From: Oscillospiraceae bacterium
Lineage (GTDB): Bacteria > Bacillota > Clostridia > Oscillospirales > CAG-272
NCBI GenBank assembly: GCA_015064585.1
Contig: SVRY01000010.1
Location: 1 to 64,000 of the forward strand
Length of the DNA: 64,000 nucleotides
Direction: 5' to 3'
Shown here: in pieces, positions 33,801-41,356 of the stretch
Layout: every line of letters begins with the position of its first letter
Numbering within the stretch: the first letter of the stretch is position 1
Position numbers and translations under genes: made by a program
Notes under the pieces: generated by a model
Databases searched by the model: none
What the model was told of the DNA's origin: nothing
The model's input: only the letters and a program-made list of their open reading frames with translations

Positions 33801-34348
33801 CCCGCCGCGGCAGCGCCACCCATGCGGTCATGCAATTCTGCGACTTTGCCTACGCCAAAGCAAACGGCGCCAAAGCAGAGATCGAGCGCCAGCGCGCATA
33901 CGGTTTTCTTTCCGACACCGATGCCGAAATTGCCGATCCTTCTGCCATCGACCGTTTCTTTGCAAGCGATCTGTACAAAGAAATGGAAAAAGCCAAAACA
34001 ATTTACCGCGAACGCCGTTTTATGATCACCCTGCCTGCTAAGACATTTACCTCCGATGCAGGGGCGGCGGACGAAGAACTGCTGGTGCAGGGAGTGATCG
34101 ACTGTTTCTTTATGGACAGCCTGGATCGAATATGGCTTATCGACTATAAAACCGACCATTTTCCATCGAAAATGTCAGAGAAAGAGGCGGAAAAAGAATT
34201 GATCCTGCGGCACGGTACGCAAATGCGCTACTACAGGGAAGCACTTTACCGTCTGTGCGGTAAAGAGGTATACCGCAGTTTGATCTATTCCTTCCACTTA
34301 AACCGTGCGGTCACACTGCCAAATGAAGATCGAAAGGACACACCGTGA
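30824..34348 (+). CDS. addA: ATP-dependent helicase/nuclease subunit A
   Basis: AddA supplies the UvrD-like 3'-5' helicase motor and one nuclease domain of AddAB. The 1174 residues show SAAAGSGKTAVLCQRIL (Walker A, about residue 26), IFIDEYQDVNDIQ (motif II, about 395), VGDVKQSIYGFRYADP (about 422), VRIMTIHGAKGLEFPV (motif V, about 742), LYVALTRAKEHLIL (motif VI, about 820), and the C-terminal nuclease IWLIDYKTDHF near residue 1105. It starts inside the addB stop and overlaps the next gene by 4 nt. Confidence 0.95.
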   Translation: MSKRVWNPQQKNALAVRNRDTLVSAAAGSGKTAVLCQRILDRITDKEHPLELSRLLIVTFTNAAAAEMRARLQKGISEALAEHPGAHLRRQSMMLHRANICTIDKYCISFVKSHFHLLGVSPDVGIAEDSAISDIKRRIMQKTIDRYYETEPAFAATSDLFVTDRDEKDFPDTLIKLHSNLSTFAMGTGAILQVANDLEKAAENGLFDSKWGKILQEDLLQRLELYRAQCIEVRDRYSACVLKKGKMASDEPDAHIAIVNTLIEPLSRGDAAGFFHALHNKPKYPTRLLPHDDYADAFIKYARDPFKADFQNSETLGIQFDPASIAPLYHALAAHCRILYRLISEYESALMEEKKKLNLLEFSDMERMTLSLLEDANGEITDLAKELRNDFDEIFIDEYQDVNDIQNRIFTCLANGNRFLVGDVKQSIYGFRYADPTIFSSLRASFADYTEENAPTCRIFMQNNYRCDKAVVDFTNTVCNTLFPHCRGMYYMPEDALVYSKTEADKNIPVEVHLTKKNEHFFPDAANAEGAFLAHRIEQLIAQGRRPCEIAVLCRSLGSVTVSALTEELGKRGIPLAVSGMSSYFEQPEILLTLSLLYAVDNPTKDIPLAAVLRSPLFGFRDKELIEIGILEAETLWGKLQIAAEYGDAKAAHVLAVLDTYRCIAAEEGVDALLFTLLESPDFRIAVYEAQASDSVEERLEYLYGIALGTDSLGSFLSRIERLRAEGIKERKDRDQNTNKVRIMTIHGAKGLEFPVCCLMDCGKYFNSHPPDAGDFDPYLGPAVSLKDPLGYANLACVQESARKWEAYNRDLDEEMRILYVALTRAKEHLILTGTPKTASISTFMAKCRFYASVNHRKVLSENPSYLAWVLISLLGSGKEDCYGIYENGILYSGKAQPVPCIHADPMTDAKGEDSPDIDCETAAKLEERLIARRDFAYPHAIACRIPAKLSVSTLKEDLLTEDENAALLRSDSAITLKKPRFLDAGTLRADPARRGSATHAVMQFCDFAYAKANGAKAEIERQRAYGFLSDTDAEIADPSAIDRFFASDLYKEMEKAKTIYRERRFMITLPAKTFTSDAGAADEELLVQGVIDCFFMDSLDRIWLIDYKTDHFPSKMSEKEAEKELILRHGTQMRYYREALYRLCGKEVYRSLIYSFHLNRAVTLPNEDRKDTP

Positions 34349-36078
34349 AACATCTGTTACGATTTTTAAAAAAATACCAACTGGACTGCATCATGGCACC
34401 CCTACTCAAGCTTTTGGAATCCTGCTTTGAGCTGTTTGTGCCGCTGGTCATTGCCTACACCATAGATGAAGGCATTTTAGGAAACGATCCCTCTGCCATC
34501 AACCGCAGTTTTTGGCTTTTGGCGCTTTTAGCGGCAGTGGGCTTTGCCTCTGCCCTTCTGGCGCAATACTTTGCCGCCCATGCTGCGGTGGGCTTTGCCT
34601 ATGATATGCGGCAAAAGGTATTCCAAAAACTGCTTACCTTCTCCAACCGTGACATTGATCATTTCGGCACCTCAGCCATGATCACCCGCATGACCAGCGA
34701 CATTCAGGGACTGCAAAACGGCGTCAATCTGACCCTGCGCCTCTTCTTGCGCTCCCCCTGCATCGTTTTCGGTGCCATGATCATGGCATTTACCGTGGAT
34801 GCCAAAAGTGCGCTGATCTTTGTGGGCACCATTCCCATCCTTGCTGTTATCGTATTCGGCATCATGGCGATCACAGTCCCCCTTCACAAAAAGGTGCAAA
34901 CAGGGCTGGATTCTTTAATGGTGCGCCTTAGAGAAAATCTGGACGGTGTCCGGGTCTTGCGCGCCTTCCGTCAAGAAAACGAGCAGGAAGCGGCATTTTC
35001 CATGGAAAACACCGAGCTGAAAAAACGTCAGCTCAAGGCGGGACATTACTCCGCACTAACTGCCCCCCTTACTTTTCTTGTAATCAATCTTGCTACCCTG
35101 CTGCTTATTTACACAGGCACACTGCAGATCAAACACGAAACCCTCACAAGCGGCGAGGTCGTAGCACTGTATAACTACATGGCGCAGATTTTGGTGGAGC
35201 TTTTAAAACTGGCAAATCTGATCGTGACCATGACCAAAGCCAAGGCATGCGGCGACAGGGTATGGGCAGTACTGTCTTTGGACGAAGATCCCCTTACCCG
35301 CAAAGCAGATGAAGTGCAGTGCGCCCCCCCCAATGACCCTTCGACGGCAGTAGAATTTGCAAGCGTCACCCTTCGTTTTGATGAAAACGCCCAGCCGGTA
35401 CTGCATCACATTGATCTGACGGCAAAGCGCGGAGAAACCGTAGGCATTATCGGCGGAACAGGTGCGGGCAAAAGTGCCCTTGTCAATCTGATCCCTCGTT
35501 TTTACGACGCAAGCGAAGGAGCGGTCTTGGTCTTGGGGCGCGATGTGCGCGCTTACGATCCCAAAGAGCTTCGTTCTCATATCGGCATTGTGGAGCAAAA
35601 AAGCCGTCTGTTTGCGGGCACGATCCGCGAAAACCTGACCTTTGGCGGAAAGACCGCCGATGATGCTTCTCTTTGGCAAGCACTGAAAATTGCGCAGGCA
35701 GAACAGTTGGTTGCCGACAAAGGCGGACTGGATGCCGCTGTGGAACAGGGCGGACGCAATTTCTCGGGCGGTCAGCGTCAGCGCTTGACCATTGCCCGCG
35801 CCCTTGTGGGAGGTCCCGAGATTCTGATCCTTGACGACAGCGCCTCCGCGCTTGACTACATCACCGATTCCGCACTGCGCCACGCACTGAAAACCCTTAC
35901 CAATACCACTGTGTTCATCGTTTCTCAGCGCACCGCTTCCATCCGCCATGCCGACAAAATCCTTGTTTTGGATGACGGAAAGGCCGTGGGCATGGGCACA
36001 CATGATGCACTGCTCACAAACTGCGCCATCTACCGCGAAATTTACGATTCTCAGTTCAAGGCAGGTGACAAGGCATGA
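34345..36078 (+). CDS. Heterodimeric ABC exporter, subunit with degenerate ATP site
   Basis: A 577-residue ABC half-exporter. Six hydrophobic helices fill about residues 15-310, and the ATPase is at about 330-577. Walker A is IIGGTGAGKSALVNLI, the signature is NFSGGQRQRLTIARAL, and Walker B is ILILDDSASALDY, with Asp in place of the catalytic Glu. This marks the degenerate-site subunit of heterodimers such as TM287/288 or BmrCD. It overlaps both addA and the second subunit by 4 nt. Substrates of relatives are drugs, lipids or peptides; none can be chosen here. Confidence 0.92.
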   Translation: MKHLLRFLKKYQLDCIMAPLLKLLESCFELFVPLVIAYTIDEGILGNDPSAINRSFWLLALLAAVGFASALLAQYFAAHAAVGFAYDMRQKVFQKLLTFSNRDIDHFGTSAMITRMTSDIQGLQNGVNLTLRLFLRSPCIVFGAMIMAFTVDAKSALIFVGTIPILAVIVFGIMAITVPLHKKVQTGLDSLMVRLRENLDGVRVLRAFRQENEQEAAFSMENTELKKRQLKAGHYSALTAPLTFLVINLATLLLIYTGTLQIKHETLTSGEVVALYNYMAQILVELLKLANLIVTMTKAKACGDRVWAVLSLDEDPLTRKADEVQCAPPNDPSTAVEFASVTLRFDENAQPVLHHIDLTAKRGETVGIIGGTGAGKSALVNLIPRFYDASEGAVLVLGRDVRAYDPKELRSHIGIVEQKSRLFAGTIRENLTFGGKTADDASLWQALKIAQAEQLVADKGGLDAAVEQGGRNFSGGQRQRLTIARALVGGPEILILDDSASALDYITDSALRHALKTLTNTTVFIVSQRTASIRHADKILVLDDGKAVGMGTHDALLTNCAIYREIYDSQFKAGDKA

Positions 36079-37835
36079 AAAAAAGAAAAGGCGCCCGTCC
36101 GGGCACGCTTCGCCGTGTTTTGCACTATATCGGACACACCAAGGGCGTGCTTGTACTCTCTCTCGTATTCTCTCTTTTGGTGGTCATTTGCACGCTGGGC
36201 ATTCCCTACTGCATTGGGCTCGCCATTGATGCGGTTACTTCCAAACCAATTGATACAGATAAAGCCCTTGACTATCTGCTCATCGGCATAGGGTTGACCG
36301 CCCTTGGCACCGTATCCCATTTTGCCCTGGATTTTGCAGGCAAACGGGCGGTCTACAGCGTTTTGCACCGCATCCGCGGGGATGCCATGGCAAAGATCAA
36401 CCGCCTGCCCCTTTCCTATCTTGACAAGTGCCGCACAGGCGACATCATGAGCCGCATTACCTCGGATTCCGAACACTTTGCCGACGGGCTTCTCATGGGC
36501 TTTACCCAGTTTGCCACCGGCATCTTTACCATCTTCGGTACAGTATTTTTCATGTTCGGCATTCACCCTAAAATTGCGGTGTTCGTCATCATCGCAACCC
36601 CCCTTTCTCTGTTTGCCGCCCGTTTCATTGCCACAAAGACCTACCGTTTTTCGCGTGACCGCGCCGAAGCACAGGGGGCGGCAACCGCTTATACCGAGGA
36701 AATGCTGGGGGGACTGCGTACCGTCATCGCCTTTTCGGCACAAGAGGAAGCCGCCAACCGTTTTGCCCGAAAAAATGAGAGGCTGAAAGAAACCTCTTTG
36801 AGGGCGGTGTTCTTCTCATCTCTTGTCAATCCCGTAACCCGTTTTGTCAATGCGCTGGTATATGCGGGCGTTGCCTTTTTCGGAGCGCTTGCCATTTTAA
36901 AAGGCGGATTTTTTGCCGCCTCCGGCTTTTCCATAGGACTGCTCTCCACTCTTCTCAGCTACGCATCCCAGTACACCAAGCCTTTTAATGAAATTTCGGG
37001 TGTGGCTGCCGAGCTGCAAAGCTCCCTTGCCTGCGCCGAACGCATTTTCGATCTGTTGGATGCCCCCGAGATATCCCCCGACGGAGAACTTACCCTTGCC
37101 AGCACCCATGGAGTCGTTTCGATCCATGATCTTTCCTTCTCCTACGAAAAAGATCAAAAACTCATCGAAAACATGAATTTGTCGGTACGATCGGGACAAA
37201 GGATTGCCATTGTGGGTCCCACCGGATGCGGCAAGACCACACTCATCAATCTGCTCATGCGCTTTTACGAGCCAAATGCAGGAAAGATCATGCTGGACGG
37301 CACCGATATCCGTACCCTAAGACGCGGCAGTCTGCGTGAGCAGTACGGCATGGTTCTGCAAGACACATGGCTGTCCCATGGCACCGTCAAAGAAAATATC
37401 GCCATGGGAAGACCGGGTGCCACAATGGATGAAATCATACAGGCGGCAAAGCAAGCCCATGCGCACTCCTTCATTTCCCGCCTGCCCAAGCAGTATGATA
37501 CGGTGCTTGGCGAGGGAGGCGGCGCACTGTCTGCCGGACAAAAACAACTGCTTTGCATCGCGCGCATCATGCTGTGTATGCCTCCCATTCTGATCTTGGA
37601 TGAGGCCACCTCCAATATCGATACCCGTACCGAACTGAAGATCAACGACGCCTTTGAAAAGCTGATGAAAGGCAAAACCTCCTTCATCGTCGCCCACCGC
37701 CTTTCCACCATCCGTTCTGCCGACCTCATACTGGTTATGAAAAACGGTAACATCGTGGAAATGGGGGATCATGATACCCTGCTTACGCAAAACGGCTTTT
37801 ACCACCAATTGTGGCACAGTCAGTTTGAAGCATAA
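36075..37835 (+). CDS. Heterodimeric ABC exporter, catalytic subunit
   Basis: A 586-residue ABC half-exporter with six hydrophobic helices (about 20-320) and an ATPase (about 340-586). Walker A is IVGPTGCGKTTLINLL, the signature is LSAGQKQLLCIARIML and Walker B is ILILDEATSNID, with the catalytic Glu present. The signature SAGQ deviates from SGGQ, which fits the asymmetric pairing with the subunit upstream. An H-loop HRLSTIRSADL follows. It is the last gene of the operon and is ended by the hairpin at 37841. Confidence 0.92.
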   Translation: MKKRKGARPGTLRRVLHYIGHTKGVLVLSLVFSLLVVICTLGIPYCIGLAIDAVTSKPIDTDKALDYLLIGIGLTALGTVSHFALDFAGKRAVYSVLHRIRGDAMAKINRLPLSYLDKCRTGDIMSRITSDSEHFADGLLMGFTQFATGIFTIFGTVFFMFGIHPKIAVFVIIATPLSLFAARFIATKTYRFSRDRAEAQGAATAYTEEMLGGLRTVIAFSAQEEAANRFARKNERLKETSLRAVFFSSLVNPVTRFVNALVYAGVAFFGALAILKGGFFAASGFSIGLLSTLLSYASQYTKPFNEISGVAAELQSSLACAERIFDLLDAPEISPDGELTLASTHGVVSIHDLSFSYEKDQKLIENMNLSVRSGQRIAIVGPTGCGKTTLINLLMRFYEPNAGKIMLDGTDIRTLRRGSLREQYGMVLQDTWLSHGTVKENIAMGRPGATMDEIIQAAKQAHAHSFISRLPKQYDTVLGEGGGALSAGQKQLLCIARIMLCMPPILILDEATSNIDTRTELKINDAFEKLMKGKTSFIVAHRLSTIRSADLILVMKNGNIVEMGDHDTLLTQNGFYHQLWHSQFEA

Positions 37836-37840
37836 CCCAA

Positions 37841-37875
37841 AAAGAACCGTCTTCTCAAAAAGAAAACGGTTCTTT
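37841..37875. terminator. Terminator after the ABC exporter
   Basis: Stem AAAGAACCGT/ACGGTTCTTT, 15-nt loop, then GTTCATTTG. It may also serve the converging lipoprotein gene. Confidence 0.75.
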
Positions 37876-37877
37876 GT

Positions 37878-38732
37878 TCATTTGGGCAGTTTTCCCACCC
37901 GTTCATCATAAGTGATGTGTTTGTGGTCGAGACAGCCTACCTTTCCATACTCGGGATCAGCGGGATCGATCGACTTAATTGCCTCGCTTTGAATGCAAAG
38001 ATATCCTTTGCTGTCCACGTAAAACTTATAGTAAGCAAGATCCATGCCAGCATCTTCGTTCATGTGCGCAATGGTATCGGGAATTGACGCTTCCACTTTG
38101 GTACCCGCAAAAGCCATGTGCGTCGGATTCTTGGCATGCGTTTTTTTGATCTCGCCATCTTCACTGAATCGAACGATCAGTTCGGTATCGACGTCATAGC
38201 CGCTAAGGTACAGTTTATACGTAAATTCGTAAATTCCATCCTCGTAAACATAATTGCATTGCAGATGGGAAAGGGGAGCGTCATACTCTTCGATCAATCT
38301 CTGCCCCGCTATTTTTCTCAGATCCAATGCCTTCTGTGTCCACGCACTGTGTGCCTCCACTTTGTATTTGGCAAAAAAGCCTGTGGCATTGGGATCATAA
38401 TTCAGCTGTGTAATATCGCTGTTTTTTGAATAGGCAACAAATATCGTATCGCCCTCTTTAACATCGCCTATCGTACGACACAGAATACGGTAATACTCTC
38501 CCTTTTCATTGTAAGCATAATATGTGCGCATTTCGGGCTTACTAAAGGATGTATATCCATCATTTTCGTCGGTTACCGTCAATTCAAGCACCTTCAGATC
38601 TGCAAGCGGATCATAAAAAGGCGGGAAATCATCAACGGTTTTCTTTTCATTTTGTGCCGATCCTGTTCCGGAGCAGGCAGCAAGCGGCACGAGCATACCA
38701 ATACATAACAGTATACAAAACATTCTCTTCAT
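37878..38732 (-). CDS. Lipoprotein of unknown function
   Basis: A 284-residue exported lipoprotein. The signal peptide MKRMFCILLCIGMLVPLAAC ends in the lipobox LAAC at residue 20. The mature part is rich in Tyr, Asp and Lys and contains two stretches that look like beta-sandwich repeats (DLKVLELTVTDENDGYTSF, GYDVDTELIVRFSEDGEIK). I recognise no family. The ATG at 38732 has the site GGAAAGGAGAAGACAAA; a longer in-frame version lacks one. A strong promoter about 170 nt upstream leaves a long leader with a hairpin. Confidence 0.8.
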   Translation of the reverse strand: MKRMFCILLCIGMLVPLAACSGTGSAQNEKKTVDDFPPFYDPLADLKVLELTVTDENDGYTSFSKPEMRTYYAYNEKGEYYRILCRTIGDVKEGDTIFVAYSKNSDITQLNYDPNATGFFAKYKVEAHSAWTQKALDLRKIAGQRLIEEYDAPLSHLQCNYVYEDGIYEFTYKLYLSGYDVDTELIVRFSEDGEIKKTHAKNPTHMAFAGTKVEASIPDTIAHMNEDAGMDLAYYKFYVDSKGYLCIQSEAIKSIDPADPEYGKVGCLDHKHITYDERVGKLPK

Positions 38733-38820
38733 TTTGTCTTCTCCTTTCCCATCGTTCGTTCCACCATTCTCTTTATACATACAAGTCAAGAAAAATGCAA
38801 TAAATTGGAATGAAATTTCA

Positions 38821-38872
38821 AAAAATCAAAAAGCACCCTCACCGTGCCCAAAATGGGTATGGCTTCGGGCAC
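38821..38872 (-). promoter_or_regulatory. Hairpin and U-run in the lipoprotein leader
   Basis: On the minus strand, GTGCCC/GGGCAC (38872-38844) is followed by GGTGAGGGTGC and then TTTTTGATTTTTT. It lies between the promoter at 38900 and the lipoprotein start, so it may be an attenuator or end a short RNA. I match it to no known riboswitch class. Confidence 0.45.
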
Positions 38873-38899
38873 CTTGATGTCGAAATGTTTTACAGTTAT

Positions 38900-38928
38900 A
38901 TTATAACAGAGAGACCCTCTTTTGTCAA
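38900..38928 (-). promoter_or_regulatory. Strong promoter upstream of the lipoprotein
   Basis: On the minus strand: TTGACA at 38928-38923, a 17-nt spacer, TATAAT at 38905-38900, perfect consensus. The gap 38733-39022 holds this, the leader hairpin and the uvrB upstream region. Confidence 0.85.
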
Positions 38929-39022
38929 GCGCAAAACCGCGACCGAAAAATTTCATATACCCCTTTTATTCTTTTCAAATTTGTGCTAAAATGAAAGGAG
39001 AATGTTTGAAAGGAGCAGAAAC

Positions 39023-41035
39023 ATGGACAAATTTAAGTTGGTATCTCCCTACAGTCCCACAGGCGACCAGCCACAGGCAATTGACGCACTGGTGGATGGG
39101 GTAAATGCGGGCATGAAAGCGCAAACACTGCTTGGTGTCACCGGCTCGGGCAAAACCTTTACCATGGCAAACGTCATCGCCAAGCTCAATCGTCCCACCC
39201 TGGTGCTTGCCCATAACAAGACCCTTGCCGCCCAGCTCTGCTCCGAATTTCGTGAGTTTTTTCCCCACAATGCGGTGGAATACTTCGTTTCCTACTACGA
39301 CTATTACCAGCCCGAAGCATACATTCCGGGCAAGGATGTTTATATCGAAAAGGACTCCTCCATCAACGACGAGATCGATATGCTGCGCCATTCCGCCACC
39401 TCCGCCCTTTTTGAACGGCGGGACGTGATCATCGTTTCTTCGGTTTCCTGTATCTATACCTTAGGTGACCCCGAGGAATACCAAAATCAGCTCATCGGCA
39501 TCCGTCCCGGCACCCAAATGGACCGCGACGACTTCATCGACCGTCTGATCGCCATCCGATATGAGCGCAACGACCTGAATTTTACCCGTAATAAATTCCG
39601 CGTCAGAGGGGATACGGTGGAGATCCATCCCGCAAACGTGGACAACAAAGCCTACCGCGTGGAATTTTTCGGAGACGAGATCGACCGCATCACCGAGATC
39701 CACACCGTCACGGGGGAAGTACTGCAAACTCTTTCCTATCTGCCCATTTTCCCCGCCACCCACTATGTTTCCTCGGATGAAAAGCGCGAAAAGGCGCTGG
39801 CTGAGATCAAGCGGGAAATGGAAGAGCGGGAAGCTTACTTCAAAAAGGAAGGCAAGCTGATCGAAGCCCAACGGATCCGCGAACGCACCGAATACGATAT
39901 GGAAATGCTGCGAGAGATCGGCTTTTGCTCGGGAGTTGAAAACTATTCCCGCATCCTCTCGGGCAGACCCGCAGGCTCCACCCCCTTTACCCTTCTTGAC
40001 TTTTTCCCAAAGGATTTTCTTTTGTTTGTGGATGAGTCCCATGTAACCCTGCCCCAGGTCAAGGGAATGAGCGGAGGAGACCGTGCCAGAAAGCAAAATC
40101 TGGTGGACTACGGTTTTCGTCTGCCCTCAGCATTCGACAACCGTCCGCTGTTTTTTGACGAATTTGAAAGCAAGCTGAATCAGACTATTTTTGTTTCCGC
40201 CACCCCCTCCGACTATGAAAACGAGCATTCCATGCAAACAGTGGAACAGATCATCCGCCCCACGGGTCTGCTTGACCCCAAGATAGAGGTGCGCCCCATT
40301 GCAGGACAGGTGGACGACTTAATGGGCGAGATCCGTATTCGCACCGAGCGGGGCGAACGGGTACTTGTCACCACGCTGACCACCAAAATGGCAGAAGATC
40401 TGACCGAATACTTTGAACTAAACCTGATCAAGGTGAAATACATCCACCACCATGTGGAAACCATGGAAAGAACCGAGATCATCCGCGATCTGCGCATGGG
40501 CAAATTTGATGTACTGGTGGGCATTAACCTGCTAAGAGAGGGTCTTGACATTCCCGAGGTATCGCTGGTTGCCATCCTGGATGCCGATAAAGAGGGGCTG
40601 TTCCGCTCCGAAACCTCCCTGATACAGACCATAGGGCGCGCCGCCCGCAATGTGGAAGGCACTGTTATCATGTACGCCGACAGCATTACAAAATCCATGC
40701 GTCTTGCCATTGACGAGACTGAGCGCCGCCGCCGCATTCAAAATGCCTATAATATCGAACACGGTATCACCCCCGAATCGGTACGCAAAGCGGTCAGGGA
40801 TCTGATCGAGATTGGAAAGAGCGAAGAAAAGAAGAAAGAAAAGGGAAAACGGCGCGAAAAGATTACCGTCAAAACTGTGGAAGAATCCCCAAAGAATCCT
40901 GTTTTGACCGATGCGGAAAAAGAAAAACGCATCGCGGAGCTGACCCGCGAAATGACAAGCGCCGCCATGAATCTGAACTTCGAGCGTGCAGCAGAGCTGC
41001 GCGACCGTATTGCAGCGCTGAAGGCAAACGATTAG
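39023..41035 (+). CDS. uvrB: UvrABC excision nuclease subunit B
   Basis: UvrB verifies DNA damage delivered by UvrA and recruits UvrC. The 670-residue protein shows Walker A in [14 protein letters not shown] near residue 38, the damage-probing beta-hairpin in [13 protein letters not shown] near residue 92, [12 protein letters not shown] (motif II), [18 protein letters not shown] (motif V), TIGRAARN (motif VI) and a C-terminal UVR motif near residue 630. The ATG at 39023 follows AAAGGAGCAGAAAC. An upstream in-frame ATG at 39002 sits too close to its own ribosome site. No Gram-positive LexA box was found upstream. Confidence 0.96.
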   Translation: MDKFKLVSPYSPTGDQPQAIDALVDGVNAGMKAQTLLGVTGSGKTFTMANVIAKLNRPTLVLAHNKTLAAQLCSEFREFFPHNAVEYFVSYYDYYQPEAYIPGKDVYIEKDSSINDEIDMLRHSATSALFERRDVIIVSSVSCIYTLGDPEEYQNQLIGIRPGTQMDRDDFIDRLIAIRYERNDLNFTRNKFRVRGDTVEIHPANVDNKAYRVEFFGDEIDRITEIHTVTGEVLQTLSYLPIFPATHYVSSDEKREKALAEIKREMEEREAYFKKEGKLIEAQRIRERTEYDMEMLREIGFCSGVENYSRILSGRPAGSTPFTLLDFFPKDFLLFVDESHVTLPQVKGMSGGDRARKQNLVDYGFRLPSAFDNRPLFFDEFESKLNQTIFVSATPSDYENEHSMQTVEQIIRPTGLLDPKIEVRPIAGQVDDLMGEIRIRTERGERVLVTTLTTKMAEDLTEYFELNLIKVKYIHHHVETMERTEIIRDLRMGKFDVLVGINLLREGLDIPEVSLVAILDADKEGLFRSETSLIQTIGRAARNVEGTVIMYADSITKSMRLAIDETERRRRIQNAYNIEHGITPESVRKAVRDLIEIGKSEEKKKEKGKRREKITVKTVEESPKNPVLTDAEKEKRIAELTREMTSAAMNLNFERAAELRDRIAALKAND

Positions 41036-41044
41036 AATATATAT

Positions 41045-41327
41045 GGGGCGTTGCCCCCTACCCTTTTTGTAAAAAGGGTAGGACCCAAAACTTTAGTACA
41101 AATCTTGATTCTTTACATGCAAAGATTCTCATTCTCCCTGAAAAAAGGGTAGGACCCAAAACTTTAGTACAAATCTTGATTCTTCACAAGCAAAAATTCT
41201 CATTCTCCCTGAAAAAAGGGTAGGACCCAAAAACTTTAGTACAAGTTTTAAATTTTCGCAAATCGGTATTAAAGTTTTTGATCAAAACTTTTTTCAAAAA
41301 GTTTTGCAGGGCTTGGGGCAGCGCCCC
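41045..41327. repeat. Palindrome-bounded tandem-repeat region (dispersed repeat, copy 2)
   Basis: The 321-nt gap between uvrB and uvrA holds no gene. It begins with GGGGCGTTGCCCC (41045-41057). Two full tandem units of about 71 bp follow (41071-41140 and 41141-41211, unit start AAAAAGGGTAGGACCC), then a partial third from 41212. The inverted repeat CAAAACTTTTT/AAAAAGTTTTG is at 41283-41306, and it ends in GGGGCAGCGCCCC (41315-41327), close to the inverse of the first palindrome. Parts recur at 23967-24087. Confidence 0.85.
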
Positions 41328-41356
41328 AAAACATTTTACAAACAACCAGAGGTAAT

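Noticed and set aside
38821-38880. Fluoride, preQ1 or ZTP riboswitch in the lipoprotein leader
   Set aside because: None of the core motifs of these classes that I know is present; only a simple hairpin with a U-run is seen.
41071-41243. Possible CRISPR array
   Set aside because: The units of about 71 bp are directly joined, with no unique spacers between them, and no cas gene is near.
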